64,000 nucleotides of DNA from Datnioides undecimradiatus (GCA_008933995.1 WARS01000016.1:14125348-14189347); one strand, 5' to 3'; shown: positions 35,196-49,669, counted from the first letter of the stretch. Notes: generated from the letters alone by a model not told the origin. Made by a program: numbers and translations.

Positions 35196-38100
35196 GTGAG
35201 TTTCTGTATGCTAAAGCTACCTAATGGTGTCTTTGTGTGTTTGACTTGGGAATTAGACAGGTGATAACACGTCAACACCATTTGTCTTTCATCAGCAACT
35301 TTCTAGTCATCATTCCCATAATATCTCCCCTTCAGTGAACCAGTGTTACCTTCTCTACAGAAAAGACCAAACTGTAAATATACCTGGTTTGACTGTAAAA
35401 GCAACTAATATCGGCAGTATTAAGAGCACAAAAGCAGCTATAATGATTAAAATTGCTGAAGATCAAGGAATTACTACCACAGCTGAAAAATCTGAATGAA
35501 CCTCTATATGAACTGGTATTAAAAGAAGCCAGTGGGTGACATTTCACTAGTTAACCGGCTATATTACATTGATAAAGGGATTATCCAGACAAGGAAACAT
35601 GTTTGCTTTGAAAAGAAAAGGTTATTGATTTCTAGGGTCAAGGTTGCAAACAGCTTAACTACTTGTAACCAGAATCTGGCCCTTTTTGACATCATGTTTC
35701 GTTGAGTGTCTAAATTACTTTCACTAATGTCATCCTGCCACAGTTGTATTTAACGTGTTTATTAGAAGGCATACAAACACCTTTGATGACAGCTGTGACA
35801 ACTAACCGATGACCTTTTGCAAACCTCCTATTATGCTAATGTGCACTTGTTCAAATGCAACAAGCAAATATGTAAGAGAGCAGTGTGCTCTAATTACATA
35901 CTATTCCCACTTAACTTTAAGATTAGGAATAAGGTCCCTTAGGTCCTGTTGATTTATTTGTTGCTGTATTGATCCCTTATTGATGTGCTCCACAGCTCCC
36001 TGTCAGTGTGACTGTGTTGGTGTGTGTCTTTTTATCCCCTGCGTCAGCACGCTTACATGTTTCTGCTGACGGTTACAGCTGTAGAGCCAACACACACACA
36101 CACACACGCAGATGGGTGGATGGATGTAAATCTACCCTGTTGGGAGAGATCCCTTAGGCTTGTTCTGCTCGGCCTGTGCAATATCTACCTCATAGCCGAG
36201 ACTGAATAAATCACACAGGTTGTCAAGCTCTCTGAAGATGGATGGCTAATGTTGAACAGCAGAATTATGAATAGGTATGAGTCTGAGAAGACAACTGAAT
36301 CGCACTGCAGATGGGCGATGTCTTTGTTCAGCCTTGATTGGGCCAATAGTCTTTGTCTTTCTGCCATCGTTGATCACAGCGATGACACATGTGTAGAGTA
36401 TAGATCAATATAATGATGTCAGCAGAGACCCCACTGTACTCTCTTACACTGTGCACTGCCTGCGACAACTCTCACAAATCATAGAAGAAGTATTGTATTG
36501 ACCCCCAGACTTTGGCACTCATTTTGTAGACTTATAACACCTCTGCAGGGAGCAGGAGAGAGTGGGAAAATCTAGGGGCATTTTGTACTTAAAAAATGAG
36601 TTTAAAGATGGCAGGGACATCCACAAGGCTGAGTTCAGCTGTCAGATTTTAAATGGATGGCGCGATCATTTTTACTGCGTACGTGTCACTGTAGTGTCTC
36701 AGGACCCCTTTTTAAAAAGTGGTCTTTCTCACAACCCATGGTCTGATTTTTTTTATTTTTTCAGGCAGTGTTATCTAACATAGCAGCATGAAGAATTATT
36801 TTGTTCACCTTGCCAACATGAAATGGCTTTGGAAGGAAAATAGCTTTTAGCTTTGGATTACTTTGGGAAGCAGTCTGATCTATCTCCAGACTGCATTTGA
36901 ATCCTGACTCAGTTCCTTTAAAAACACTGGTGTGAGAAATAGCAAATCAACAGCACCTTGTGATGTCAATCTTTCCACATGGTTTGCTGCAGGAAAGTGG
37001 AAGAGAGAACGGTTATGCAGTGTGCTCAGTTGTTTTTTGTTGATGTGTCACTTTTTTGTTTTCAGCCCACTTTTCCCTCGGTCCATGCCATTGGTGAGAA
37101 AAAAAAAGTTTAAGTTAAACTAAGGTACCAGTGCTGCCTGATTGTCATGGAGTTGTATGATAAAAATGAAAATTCTCTGTCTTCCTATATCTGAATACAA
37201 TCTGTCAGGTTCTTAATTGATCTTTGGCTCATCATAATGTGTAGAAAACATTATGCTTCCCAGTGTGTTAGAGAGGATGATGTTAAAGGCAATCCTGGCA
37301 GAAAGGCCTTTTTATGAGTGGCATAGTCCAGTGTGCTACCATGCACACCATATTCATATTTAACACAAACACAACCTGCTGCATTCTTACGCTATTTCTC
37401 TGTACTCTCTCATATCAGCTTTCTGTGTACTCACACCATGTCGTCCAAATGTATCATTGTGTTTTGTTAGCAAACAGACAAGAAAAGTAGAAAGCCAGGG
37501 TGACAGCACCTTGCTCAAAGTCAACATTTCACACAAAGTATCACAAAAATTATTTCGAAGTTTGTTTTTTCCTCGCAGATGTCGGATGTGTTGATCTTGT
37601 TTATTGTGGTACTGAGCTAGAGTACATAAGTATAATGATGAATAACCGCATATTACATTGTTTTGGGTGCAGACACACAAACATGTAAAAGGACACACAG
37701 ACCAATGCTCTGCAAATCTGGACAGGCAAGTTGTCCAAGATGAAGAGAAAACCAGGCAGACAGACAACAATTGTCTCAGAGAGGCAGCTTAGTTGAGTCC
37801 AAACACAGATTGGGAAAGTTTTCTTCACTTCTCTCTCTTCTCAACAGTGACCAACATTAAAACAAATCTGATCTGAAGTGCCTTGGGTCTATCCACCTCA
37901 ACAACTTCACTGTGTGGGTGTGTGTGTGTCTGTGTGTGTTTGTGTGTGTGTCCATGGTCTGTGACATACTGCTCTCATGGCCACATCTGAGGGTTGTAAT
38001 TTGCTGAGGAGGAAGCAGAGGGTAGCTGTAATTGGCCACTAAGGGGATGATGTGGTCTTACTGTGTACTTTATATAAGAAAAATCCTGATTTGTAGTTTC

Positions 38101-40029
38101 CAATCAGCACTTTGATCAGATGGCTGCACTTTACTCACTAGAGTTGCACAGTCTGATCACATTGGGAATCACTAACATACTCTGGCCTACACATAATGGC
38201 TGAAAGTAAAAATAAACCAGAGTACACAGACAAAAACCCATCGTATCGATTTCACCCAGGATCTAATATATTTTTGTAGATAAAGACTAAACTAAACTGA
38301 ATTCTCAAGTTGATTTCTTTTCTATTTTGTGGTCTGTCCTATTGTGTAGTCTTGTGGCCTGCAGGTTCTAATAATACAGGAGAGTTATTCCCTCATAATC
38401 TTTCATGTTTTCTGTGACAAAGTACAAACATATCTCATTCTCGAAGCTGTCACTGGTTGAGCGGATAGAGTTGAGAAAATGTGTATAGAGAACCCTGTAG
38501 GGAAGAAAAGGGAAAAGAAGGAGAACAGTAAAGTGCTGAGTTGACATCTGTGGAGCTGGGGTGGGGACTTGATATTCAAATATGCAAATAATGGTTCTTT
38601 GCATCATTTTTTTTGTCTTTTGAAGGCTCACTGATAAATGTCGCTCCTTTTTCAGATATTTAACTGTCCTTCATTTCTGCACAAAGCAGATCTTTCACTT
38701 GCGCCACGTACGTGCCCACACACACCAGCACACAAACCTGACTTCGTTCAGTACAGATTTTGCATCTCCCAGTTTCTGCTGAGTGTGCACGCCTTACAAT
38801 GTGGACTAACTGAGTAGCTTGATGGAAATGAAGCTGAATGTGGTGCCAATTAGATTGGCAAGGCACCTGAGATGTATTAGTGTGAGAGGAAGGAGAGACA
38901 GGGCTCTGCCTGCTCTACATTACAGACTCTTGGGTCCAGATCACTGAGAGCTGTTGCTGTCACTGTGAAGGTGGGTGGTCAGCACCTTTGTGCCTTATCC
39001 TGTCACGATTGCAAAGAGAAGTGTGGACAGTACTTTAAATGCTGAAAGATACTTGATCCAGGGAACAAATGTATATGTTGGTTTTTATAGTTATATGATA
39101 ACTAGTCAGGGTAAGTTAAAGGCAGTAAGACAGGAAAGGTGCGAGAGAGACAGGTGACAAATACAAATGGTACTAAATGAAAATGCCTAGACTCAAACTT
39201 TTTTTTGTTTTGTATTGACTCGTATGTCCTGTCTACTCCTATTATACACAAAAGCAAAGGGAATTTGTGTATCTATGAAAACAAATACGTGGGAGTGACA
39301 GTTATAGTTGCAGTCCAAAAAAACCCTGCATGATTTCAATGGTCTGCATGCCTGTGCAGCTGCCATGCCACATGAATGCCAGATCAGCGTTTCCTCCTGA
39401 TCTGACACACCAACTTCGCTCTTTGTCTTTGTGCATTTTTCTACTGCTAAGACTCCTGTTTGTCTCTGGGTTGTACCTGGTGATGATCTGCGACATGAAG
39501 CTTGCGTTTGACACAACAACATCAATATTTTGATCTTTGCTACTTAAGTTTGACATCATGCACAAATGTCACAGACAGCATTGCAGATGCACTACTGCAA
39601 GTGGTCACATAATGGCTTGCAATTTTGTATATGAAAAACTGGTATTTCTATCAGCAGCTGCATGCCTGCTACTAGGCCTTGGACCCAATGAACAACGGAT
39701 GCAATGTAAAAATATTTTTAACACAAAGCACACACTGTAAGCAAAGATTATAAGGATGGGAGCAGAATTGAATAGCAATCAAAATAAAATGACAAAGCCC
39801 CATTTTACACTGCACATGCATATGTTCATTTGAATCTGCCTTCTCCATTAATTTCCCTCAAATGTAATGAGCTTATTTATACCATAAATTAACATGCTGT
39901 GGTGATTAGAGAGAAAAATGGCATAAAATCTGTATTTAAAGGGCAGAATGAGTGTGCTAAAGTGTCCTTTAAATAAGGATATGTCTGCCTTTTAAGACAA
40001 CTCCATGTTTCTTTTTTGACCCTGATGTC

Positions 40030-40215
40030 ACACTACAGGCCCCTTGAGAGTCCAAGTGCTAATCTAGTTGGTCCAAGTGGCCCACAAAGTGCCCTTCTAT
40101 GGGCACTTAATTCACACTTGCAGCACTCATGTGCTGCATTGGTCAGCCCAAGTGCCCCTCTAGTCCACAAAATTTCACCTTTAGTCAGACCCCCCCCATG
40201 CAATAGCTCAAGTGT
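40030..40215. repeat. C-rich patch with repeated AAGTGCCC-type words
   Basis: Within about 185 bases the words GTCCAAGTG, AAGTGGCCC, AAGTGCCC (twice) and CTCAAGTG recur with CTAGT-type spacers (CTAATCTAGTTGGTCC, CCCCTCTAGTCC). This is the pattern of a decayed short tandem repeat or of an unrecognised interspersed repeat. It is clearly richer in C than the surrounding intron. Confidence 0.4.
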
Positions 40216-42509
40216 TTTTTGAGTTTGTGTGCTGGTACAACATATTGTTCTTTTTATGATTATATGGCCTTATGGCCATTTGTTATATCATCAGATTTGA
40301 ACTGCCAGACATTTCCAGGTCATTAGCAGACAAAATAATGGTACAGTTCTTTGTGCTGACTAAGATCAGTTTTTATACCATCCTCTCTAACAGTTACTGC
40401 AACGGCCACCTTCATCAGTACCACAAAGTTTTTTTCCCCCACTCTGCACTGGCAGATAGTGCTTTCATGGTGGAATTTCACACCCCTACACCCCATCTTA
40501 CCAACAAAACTGCTTAAGTCAACCATTCACATAACAAGAAACATCTAAATTTCTATCTGTCTTTCCCAGAATTCAATGTCTAAAATGCATTAAGCTCTTT
40601 TTTACTCTAGGGATAAGCAGGTGAACAGCCATCTAACAATGACAGTGGTTTAGCCACACTGTTTAGTCAGTTTAGTCACACAAACATTTTATTTTTCATC
40701 ATAATACATGATCACACCACCACAGTAATATCCGTCTTCAGACAACTCAGTCTTGTGTACAAAGGTCAAGTCTGCTGGTCAGGGATGTTATATATCTTAA
40801 ACCTTTTGGACAGAGCACCAGTATAAAAGCTTCTATTGTCCAGATGCAAAGCAGGGCACCAGGCACCAGTGAGTGTAATCTTTGACTAAGGCGAGCTCTT
40901 AAGCCAGTTAAGTCGAACTGTTGTGTATTGTTGGTGCACTTAATTTACCCTTTATCAGTCTGCATGTAGCTCCATCTGTCTTGAGTGAAAGGAAGTGTTT
41001 TATAGGAAGAGAAAGGCTCCATATGTGCTTGTATATCCATGTGTATGCATGTGCTTCTACAGCAAGCTATAAAAGAACTAAAGCTAAAGTTTGCATCATA
41101 AGCTCATCGCTGTAAATCTAGCGCTTTGGCCCAGAAATGGCTTGCATAACCCAAGAGATTAATGCAAAAAGAGCTATCCACTGAGGTTGCGTAATGCCTT
41201 ATAAAATTGGATTGGTCTTCTGATTCTCTCCGCTGCACACTTGTTTTTCTCTGTATTGGGTGTCTGTCTTGCATCTGCTCTAGTTTGACTATCATGCATC
41301 TAAACTTCTTTTGTTGACATTTTCTTCCTTCTCCCTTTATGAAGGTGTCTCCTGCTGCTTTTGGTTATAATTTAATCATGTGCCTTCAATCTTTCTCAAC
41401 ATCAGAGGACTAAATGTGTCCTGATATTGTTAAATGATCTGTGAGGCAACCTCCAAGAGCCTGAAAATGCCTGGATAAAGAAATTGCAGTTAAATGAGCG
41501 AGCTGCTCTCTGCTCATCTTCGGCTGGGCAAACATGAATTTCCTCTCAAATATCACTTATGCAGTCTGCAGGATAAACATGTGGATGTGAATGTGTGGGT
41601 GTTTGTGGGAGTTGCTGTTTAATTCTTCTTCCTCTTTTTGTTTAGCTTATTACTTTTTCCTGTAGAGTCAAAGTCCATCTCTGTTTGACCCTTTGCCTCA
41701 TAAACACTCCCACTCTTTTTCTATATCTCTCTCTTTTCTACTGTCTCTTCATGTCCCTTTTTCCTCCATTGCCCCCCATCAACTTGACTCCCTCACCTTC
41801 CACCATCATTAAAGTGAAGCCTGTAGAGAGACTGGAGTCAGTGACCTCAGTTCACCTCCTGCTCTTCCACAGACTGGCTACGAGCTGCCTTATTATACCT
41901 GCCCCAAAGCAGATAACACACACACACATACAGTGCACACATGCACACGTATCTTCTTTAAAACCCTGATCTTGCTTTCCTTGCTTCTCCCTGGCAATTA
42001 GGCTATTATTCCTTTCTATACATCACTGCTTTCTCTTATTTTTCATAACTAATACTTTTCTGTAGCTTCTGACTTTGTTGTGCAAGTGAACAACCACGCA
42101 ATTTTAGAGTGAAATAACTTGTAAAGCAGCTGACTCAAAACATTATTATAAACCCGGCTGTACATGCGGGGGAGAAGCATCTTATATTAAAAATATCCAA
42201 ACTTTGAGTTATGAAGGGAGTGTGTATCCGATCTCTTTATTTGAGAGAACCTGCTGAGGTGTTTGAAACTCCTAAAGAGACTTGTGAGGTAGCTCTGTTT
42301 TTAAGAGAAATGGTGCACATTAACATTAATCAGTTGTGGGAGCTGTTTTTCTATGTGTGTGTTGGAAATATGAGATAGAGCGTCAGCTTGTCTCTTTGTT
42401 AAAAACTAGAGCGTGAAAATGAGTAGTATGCTCAGTCTGCATTATTTGGTCTGCTTAAATATTCCGTTTTAGCAGAAACAAACCACAAGCAAACTCCCTG
42501 TTTCCTCCA

Positions 42510-42620
42510 GAGGTGGAGTGTAACTAAGTATATTAATTCAAGTACTGGGCTCATGTTTAAATTGTAGGTATTTGTAGATCACTTAGGGGTTTTTTTACAT
42601 TTTTTTATTTCACTAAAATT
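42510..42620. mobile_element. fragment of common teleost repeat (AAGTAC-rich)
   Basis: The string AGTGTAACTAAGTATATTAA then TTCAAGTACTGGG resembles a frequent fish repeat built on AAGTACATTTACTCAAGTAC. The rest has decayed. The class is uncertain; it is probably a non-autonomous DNA element. Confidence 0.45.
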
Positions 42621-42727
42621 ATTTGTCAGCTTGAAACTTGCTTGTAAATTGAGATTTTTCCAAAATATCAAGAATTTAAAGATTATGGTGTTTGTTTGAA
42701 ATTAAACTTTCCAATAGTGTATACAGC

Positions 42728-42959
42728 ACAGCTGAAACCATTAGTCCATTAATCATTATTCATGACAATTCATGACAACAAAATGACAACAAAATCATTT
42801 CATGGTTCCAGCTTTTCAGATGAGAGGATTTGCTGCTTTTCCTTGAAATTATCATAATTCTTATTTTTTCTTATGTTTTGTTTATTAACCAAACATCATT
42901 TAATAAATGGAGAAAGTAATCATCAGAGTAACCCATAGTATAAATAATCAGCAGCCCTA
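42728..42959. mobile_element. MITE-like teleost repeat, decayed
   Basis: The left edge reads CAGCTGAAACCATTAGTCC and the right edge AATAATCAGCAGCCCT. Between them lies GGTTCCAGCTTTTCAGATG followed by AGGATTTGCTGCTTTTC. These match in order a very common teleost repeat whose usual ends are AGGGCTGCAACTAACG and CGATTAGTCG-like inverted sequence. It is probably a non-autonomous DNA transposon. No coding capacity was seen, and the target-site duplication was not determined. Confidence 0.65.
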
Positions 42960-45146
42960 TACAAAATAGAATGATAAAAAAGGATAAAAAGCTCAAGCAA
43001 CTGCAACAGCAAAATCCCTCCCATTAATGCATGAATAATAATAATAATGAGTAATATTGAAGAAATATATAAAACCAGTTTTCCTCCTCCTTTCTCCTTC
43101 CTTGTGCCTCTTTACCTTTCTATCTCTTTTTATGTCAGTCTGTCTCTCAGGCTTTGTCTGTTTTCTTTCTCTCTTCTGTTTTCTCTCTCTCTTATTCCAG
43201 TAGTTTCACTCTAAGCTCAAATCAATGTGCTTGTTAGCAACTCCCCAGAATTTTTACAACATTTCATCACCCCATACCCTTCCTTCTAACCCCTTACAGA
43301 CAGACACACACCACAGTACCACACACTTGGTAATGATTTCCCTTATCGCTTGTCTCAGATTTGAAGAACTGAGGGGAAAAAGAACAGTTGTGGCCCATGG
43401 GTGGCTTTGGCTTGCATTACTGGTGTTGCTTTGACTCACATCCACACGACATTACCTCTAATTGGTCTGCGTGACACAACTGGGACTCTGAAATACAAAT
43501 AGGAAATAGGACAAGCTGCTGCTTATGCTGCTTTAGCTGATTTAGCACAATCCTCAGTGTACTAACATGAGGGTCTTTGTGTATGCTGGTATGTTGGGTT
43601 TGCAGCCTTTTGACATGGGGAACATTTTATGACATAAAAGATATGTGGAATGTGAAATGGTGCTATCTAGAGTAATTTTAAAATTTTCTGAGATAAACTA
43701 AATATGTTTAAATAGCAAACAGAGTTAAATCAAATCCCTGGAACTGTCTAGTTTGGGAGAGCAACACACATAGCTCGTGAATACAGTGCACTGTGCTATG
43801 TAGGGCTGTATTATTCATCATAATTTGGCCTCACATGTCAAAGTCTCTGAACTTATCTGACTGTTTTGTTTTGATTGGTCTTTACATTTACACTATTTAG
43901 TTGCATGTTTACCATAGTCACCTCATATATTTTGGGCAGATCAGATAGTTATGATGATGAAGATGTATTGGTATGCAGTCTAAACTCTTCTAATGCTTAA
44001 CATGTAATGCTTACATCTGCAAGATAACTGTAGAAGCAAGCGTCCACAAGGTGTGTCCCATGTGACAATGGACAATGGCAGCTGTAGTTTTGCTGAAGTG
44101 GTCAGTTTGATCACTGAATAATCTGTGTGGATGAGGGGAAGGCGTGAATGAGAACCTGTGAAGACAATAAAGCTGCTGTCTCACTCATAAATGTAATTCA
44201 TCGTAGTGATGTCTGTGTGAGTTTACAAATAGCTTTTGTATTGTATTTTATATAGATATTGTAAGTTATTCTACTCTTTATGTCAGTTATCATCTTCAAG
44301 TGTATTTATGCAGCCCAGGAAACCAAGATGGTTGCAGTCAACTTTGTGATATGGCTATAAAACATGCATATCTGGCTACATGTGAAAGAAATTTTGCTTA
44401 ATCTCATCTAGATTTCATCCAAGGAAAAGATGCACGTAATAACACATGTAAGGGTAGGCTGATGGTCCCAGATAGAATAAAGAATGTCATTATTGATGCT
44501 AATGTACATTACACCAATACATGTATAATATTAACTTGTCTGCCATAAAAAAAGGCTGTTTTTCCTTTTGGCCCATTAAAGTATTTTGTCTAGTGTGCAC
44601 GAGGAAAATAGTGATTGACCAAGAGAGAGGGGTGGAGTGGAGAGTAAAGGCAGTAAAGGCGGACTCAGTTGTCTGAGTATGTGACGAAAGGCTAAGGGAG
44701 GTCAGCTTCTAACTGCTGCAGGGGCAAAACAGTTGGCTCTGGCTGAATAAAGTGAGGGGAAAAGAAATGCCAGACAGACAGGACCGGCAAAGGCATTTGA
44801 GAGTCAAGGTGTGTGTGTTGCATCAAAGTGTGCATGTTTGATCATTCCAGACCCAGGCGCTGAGGGCTTTTCAATCTCGTCATCCTGGGGAATGGAAACA
44901 GGGGAGGGAGTTCTAGCGCTGAATAGACTTCAAGGCCTGGAGACACATTGAGCTGAGCACCAGTAAAACCACTGCTACCAGCCATTCATCAACCTCCTTT
45001 CCAACACAGAGTTTTATTTCTCAAAAGGTGTTGCCTAAGGCAGGCAGAAGAAGAAATAAGGAAAAAAGACCAAAAAGTATTAACACGTCTAGGTTTTCCT
45101 AAAATGCTCTGTTTGACTGACCTATAATAGGTACCCCTCAGTAGAC

Positions 45147-45206
45147 TTGGCATTTGTTGTTCTCTTGGCTACCACAGCTTGGAAAAGCACTAACAACAAA
45201 TGCCAA
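45147..45206. repeat. perfect 15-bp inverted repeat, 30-bp loop
   Basis: TTGGCATTTGTTGTT at 45147-45161 is the exact reverse complement of AACAACAAATGCCAA at 45192-45206. Pairing does not extend clearly in either direction. Confidence 0.9.
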
Positions 45207-48200
45207 ACAGACAATAATAACATACATTAAAATTAACATTGGTGTTTGCTGACTTTGTGATATGCAACTGCATTACAGTGACATTAGCTTGTCACTCAGG
45301 TGAAAGTGGAGGTGACTTACACAATCTACTTTGACAATCAGACAAATAATGTGTTATTTTTATTTATTTTTGTTTGTATGTTAATGAATCTGTTGACTTC
45401 TACTGTTTGAAGTAGCCCAATATTGTGCAATAATACTGGGTTTTTTTATATTGAGCATTAATTGCAAAATGAAGCATGTCCTCAGTGAATCTATCTTTGT
45501 ACATTTTTTAGATGTAGCTAAGTGTAACAGCTTTACACAAGCTTTGCAAGCTTAACTTAGCAAAGCAAATTGTGCTGCAAACAGTGCAATTTGCAAACAC
45601 ACACGTATGTATATCTTCATTTTATTTTTGTCAAGGTTTTTCTGTGTGCTTTGCATCAAACTGGTTTAATACAACTTTATGTGTCACTATAACCACATTA
45701 CTGGGTAGTGCCCATCAGACGTATGAAACAAGGTTGTCACAGTTAGTGTTTTATATTTGCACAGTTATTATATGACTGGCTTAGATAGCATAAAAGGTGA
45801 AGTAAGTTTATGAAAGATCCGGCAAAACATCACATACTGAATCTGTAAGTCGAGGGACTGAATTTCTTCTTGGGTTAAGAGAAATAATGAGCCCTTGCTT
45901 GAAAGATTATGAACCTCATAATGGTTCTTAATTGGTTCTCAGTGCAGTGGTGCATGGCCACTGCTGACAAATTAGTGTGCAGCACCTGGAGAGCAAGCGC
46001 ATTGTCATCAATTTTGATGTTGGGAAAGTATGCAGTCATGCATTAAAGGAAAATATCAATAGTTACATCATCAATTATGTGCACCATAAAACTGAAAAGT
46101 AGATTTAATATCATATACATTTTACAATCTGGCTTCCTATCTTTGTTTTTTCCACAGATTACTTTATTTCAACATATTACAGGTTTTTTTTTTATAAGCA
46201 TCAAATCTGGTTTCAGCTCTCAGTTTTTAGATCAAAATTAAAAGGCACTGAACCAGAGACACCAATTCGTCAGGTCTGTTAACAGCGCTGCTAAAAATGA
46301 GGTCAAACACTTCTTCTCATCTGCATTTTTGTTTAGCAAAGGCAGCATATATAACTTTTCAGAGCTCTTGCTATTGTGACTTTCATTGACAAGAGGGTGC
46401 AGCTGATATGAGCAAAGTCAAGCATAATTGGGTTTGGTACCTACATACTCTACCTCATGAGGCATCCTTGGAGTTGTTAAAAGTTAACACGAGAACACGA
46501 AACATTTTGCTCAATGATGCTGTCAGTGTCTCCTCTACCTAATGGCTTAAAAGCGATGGGTTGTCAAAGCCAAGCTAAAACTGATGTCAGTATACCTGAT
46601 ATTTCTGTGCCCTCTCCAAGGAGAAAATTGGGCCATTTTAGAGCAGCCAGCCTTGAAATTAGGCTGAGCGAAGAAAGGTGTTGATTTCACTAAATCTAAA
46701 TAGATTGCTGTCTTTTCTCTCACCTTTATTTTTTTGTTTGATTTCCCACTTTGTCTCACTTTAGCCTTTTCCTCTCACTCTATCTCTGGTTTGTGCAGCA
46801 AATTCTGGGTAATAACTGAACTCAAGCAGGGAAAGGCAGTTATAAAACACACTGGCAGGTCTTTTTGTAGATGCCTATAGTATCAGTGCTGACAGACGCT
46901 GCTGTAACAGCTTTTTTGCAGCTCCATCACTGACAGACCAGCATTGTGTTTCTGCTCCATTTGTCTGACGGAGAAGTGCAAGTGGACTCCATAACATCTA
47001 TATTCTACAGAATACACATTCCAGCACCTCTTTATTTTATTGTTCAGTAGCTTGAAATCAAGCATATTTTGAGTTAAAATCAACAATAAACTGGATTTTA
47101 GTTCTCATGGTGAGTCTGAAGAGAATAGAATAAAGATGTGTCACTGCTATATAATTCATCTTGTGCCAAGTCTGCTGTGCTGTTTATCCTGAAAATAATT
47201 TATTTGGAAAATTTTCAAGTCCACAATAAAAAACAGACACAATTGCCATTGAAAATGCCACAAGCCTGATCTGAAAATCAAAAGAACAAAAACTACAAAA
47301 ACTTTTTTCTGATTGTACACAGCTATGGATAGAGTTTAATTTAATTTAGCAACAGAAAAACAACCTGGTTAGGGTGACTTGAAAGTCATACTCAGACTAC
47401 TCAGACTCAAATTCATGTACAAAATTTCCATAAAATTAATCCCCAGGCCGTTGCAAAATGTTTCAGTAAGGAAAAATTGGTTGACCAACTGATTGACATT
47501 GTCCAACATTACCAACCCTTGAGCCACTCCACAAGGATGGCTTAAAACTACTGTAAAGGTCAGGGATCAGCTGTGATCCTGTTTAAAAGAAACAAATATT
47601 TCCTGTCAGTACAAAACAGGAAGCAAACTCAAAGACTGTCAAAAACTGACACTTCCATGACCCATCAATTGAGCTTTAACATGATCACTCAAAAAATTGT
47701 CTTTCAACTTTGTTGAACTTTATATATAATTTAAAAAGAAATGAAAAATAAATGTTTTCATAATAATATAATTCACATTATAAATATAAAGTCCTATTTA
47801 CTACATAACGTTATGTAACATTTTAACTTGTAATTTTGTTTTGTAAATTGACAAAAAATTTGATTATCCTAAATCACAGTGTCCAGGAAATGGCTTGGTC
47901 ACTTGAATGTAAATTGTTTGCAAGGCATTTGCTGAAAAAAACATTTCCATGCCATCAGATTTAGGACTCTCAGTACTTTGTGTGAACAAACAACTTGCTA
48001 ATTAACACTTAAGTTGGAATGATTGTTACTAAAAAAAAACACTGTAAACTTTTTTGGCATGTGACTAAGGAACGGATGAGACGTGGGTTTAGTCTCAGTC
48101 ATTTGACTGCCAGTAGAGAACTTTCCTGTTGCAGTGTGGGTTTGAAAGTTTAATTTCAGGTGCAAGCTCAACCTCAGTTCAGGCAACTGAGTGCAGCTCC

Positions 48201-49624
48201 AATGAGCCAATGGTCTATAACACACTTCAATAGAAATTAGTTCAGTTGGTGCTCTGCCCTGTCAGCTGTGTAATACTAATGAGTTCACTTGAATATGCTG
48301 TGTGTGTGTGTGTATGTGTGTGTATGTGTGGAATGTGGGAGGCCTCTTGCATCTGCACGTCCACTTGACTTGAGATGATTTCTGAGTGTTTGTTCCTACA
48401 CATTCATCAATATGTGTGCTCGCTCAACACTTGAGTGAAAGGCATCTGCCTGCTGTATCACAGAGCAGCACTCTGCTTCTGTTTCATTCCTTCCTGAGTG
48501 TTGGTGGCAGGTTGCAAAGTGGATTTATTTGATCTGCACCATGTGTGAGAGCATAATGATAAGTATATCTGCCAAAGTATCTATTTACACACGCATATTC
48601 ACCATATGTATTTTAATATGTCTGTGTGTGTGCACTGTGTGGTCTCACATCCATCGTATCTATCGCTGAGTATGTGTGTGTTTTCAATTCCCTCAACTTC
48701 CTCCTTCACAACCAATGCAGACTCTTATTCTTCTTGATTTAGTGGGATTAGATCAAAAGTTGCTGATGAAGGGAAAAGAGCATAGCGTCTGACATCTTGG
48801 GAGACAAAGCAGGGGCTGGCTTTATAAGCAAAGGGTGCATATGCAACGAGTGAGTATCTGTGTATGTGCGCACAGTGCGAAATGTTTCTTTGTGAAATTG
48901 ATATCCCCTATTGCTGAATCCTTTTTTGTTTCCTTTTTTCAGATTCTTAATCATACTGTCTAACATTACCTGATTTTCTGTCTTTATATCCATTCCTACT
49001 TCTTCTTTCTCTTTACTCTTTTTCTCACTCACTCCCACTTGCTTTTTTTTTCTCTCTCTCTCTGAATACCCGCCCACTTGTGACTAACTTGTCATTTCTC
49101 CTTTCACCTTGCTCCCTCATCTTTCTATCTATCTACCCCTGCGTCTCTAATTCTCCCTCTCTGCACTGGAGCTCTTCATCTGAGAATTTTACTATCTCTG
49201 ACAGGAGTGGGTTTTTTTTCCCCTCTTCCTTCTTCAATCTCTGATTCATCCCTCCCTCTGATGCTCTCTCACTCTCTCTCTCTCTCTGTGTGTGTGTGTG
49301 TATTGGTGTTTATGATGCCTAGCAGCTCTCTTATCTACTGCACCCTGCCTTGGCTGATAACTGGGCCCTGTCAGCTGCCTCTAGCACTGCCGTACATGTA
49401 CATGTGTTTCAGACCATGCGGGTGTGTAAAAGATTGTGTTGAAAAGTGTATTCGTATCTGCTTGTGTGTGTGGGTGTGTGTGTGTACGTTGGGGGTGTTG
49501 TGCATGTGTGCAATTCAAGTAAAAGCACCTTTGCCAACTCACACACAGATTGCCATCCCCTGGGTGCAATCAGAGGCGGATGTGGAAACAGATGATTATG
49601 TGGATGTTTGAGTGTTTGATTACC

Positions 49625-49627
<3 letters not shown>

Positions 49628-49667
<40 letters not shown>

Positions 49668-49669
49668 CA
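49628..49669. repeat. (GT)n followed by (GC)n, alternating purine-pyrimidine
   Basis: About 34 bases of GT run directly into GCGCGCGCAC, giving some 42 bases of strict alternation. Confidence 0.95.

Noticed and set aside
49207..49611. 134-codon + strand open frame
   Set aside because: Mostly translation of CT, TG and CA repeats (VCVCV-type strings) without a recognisable domain.
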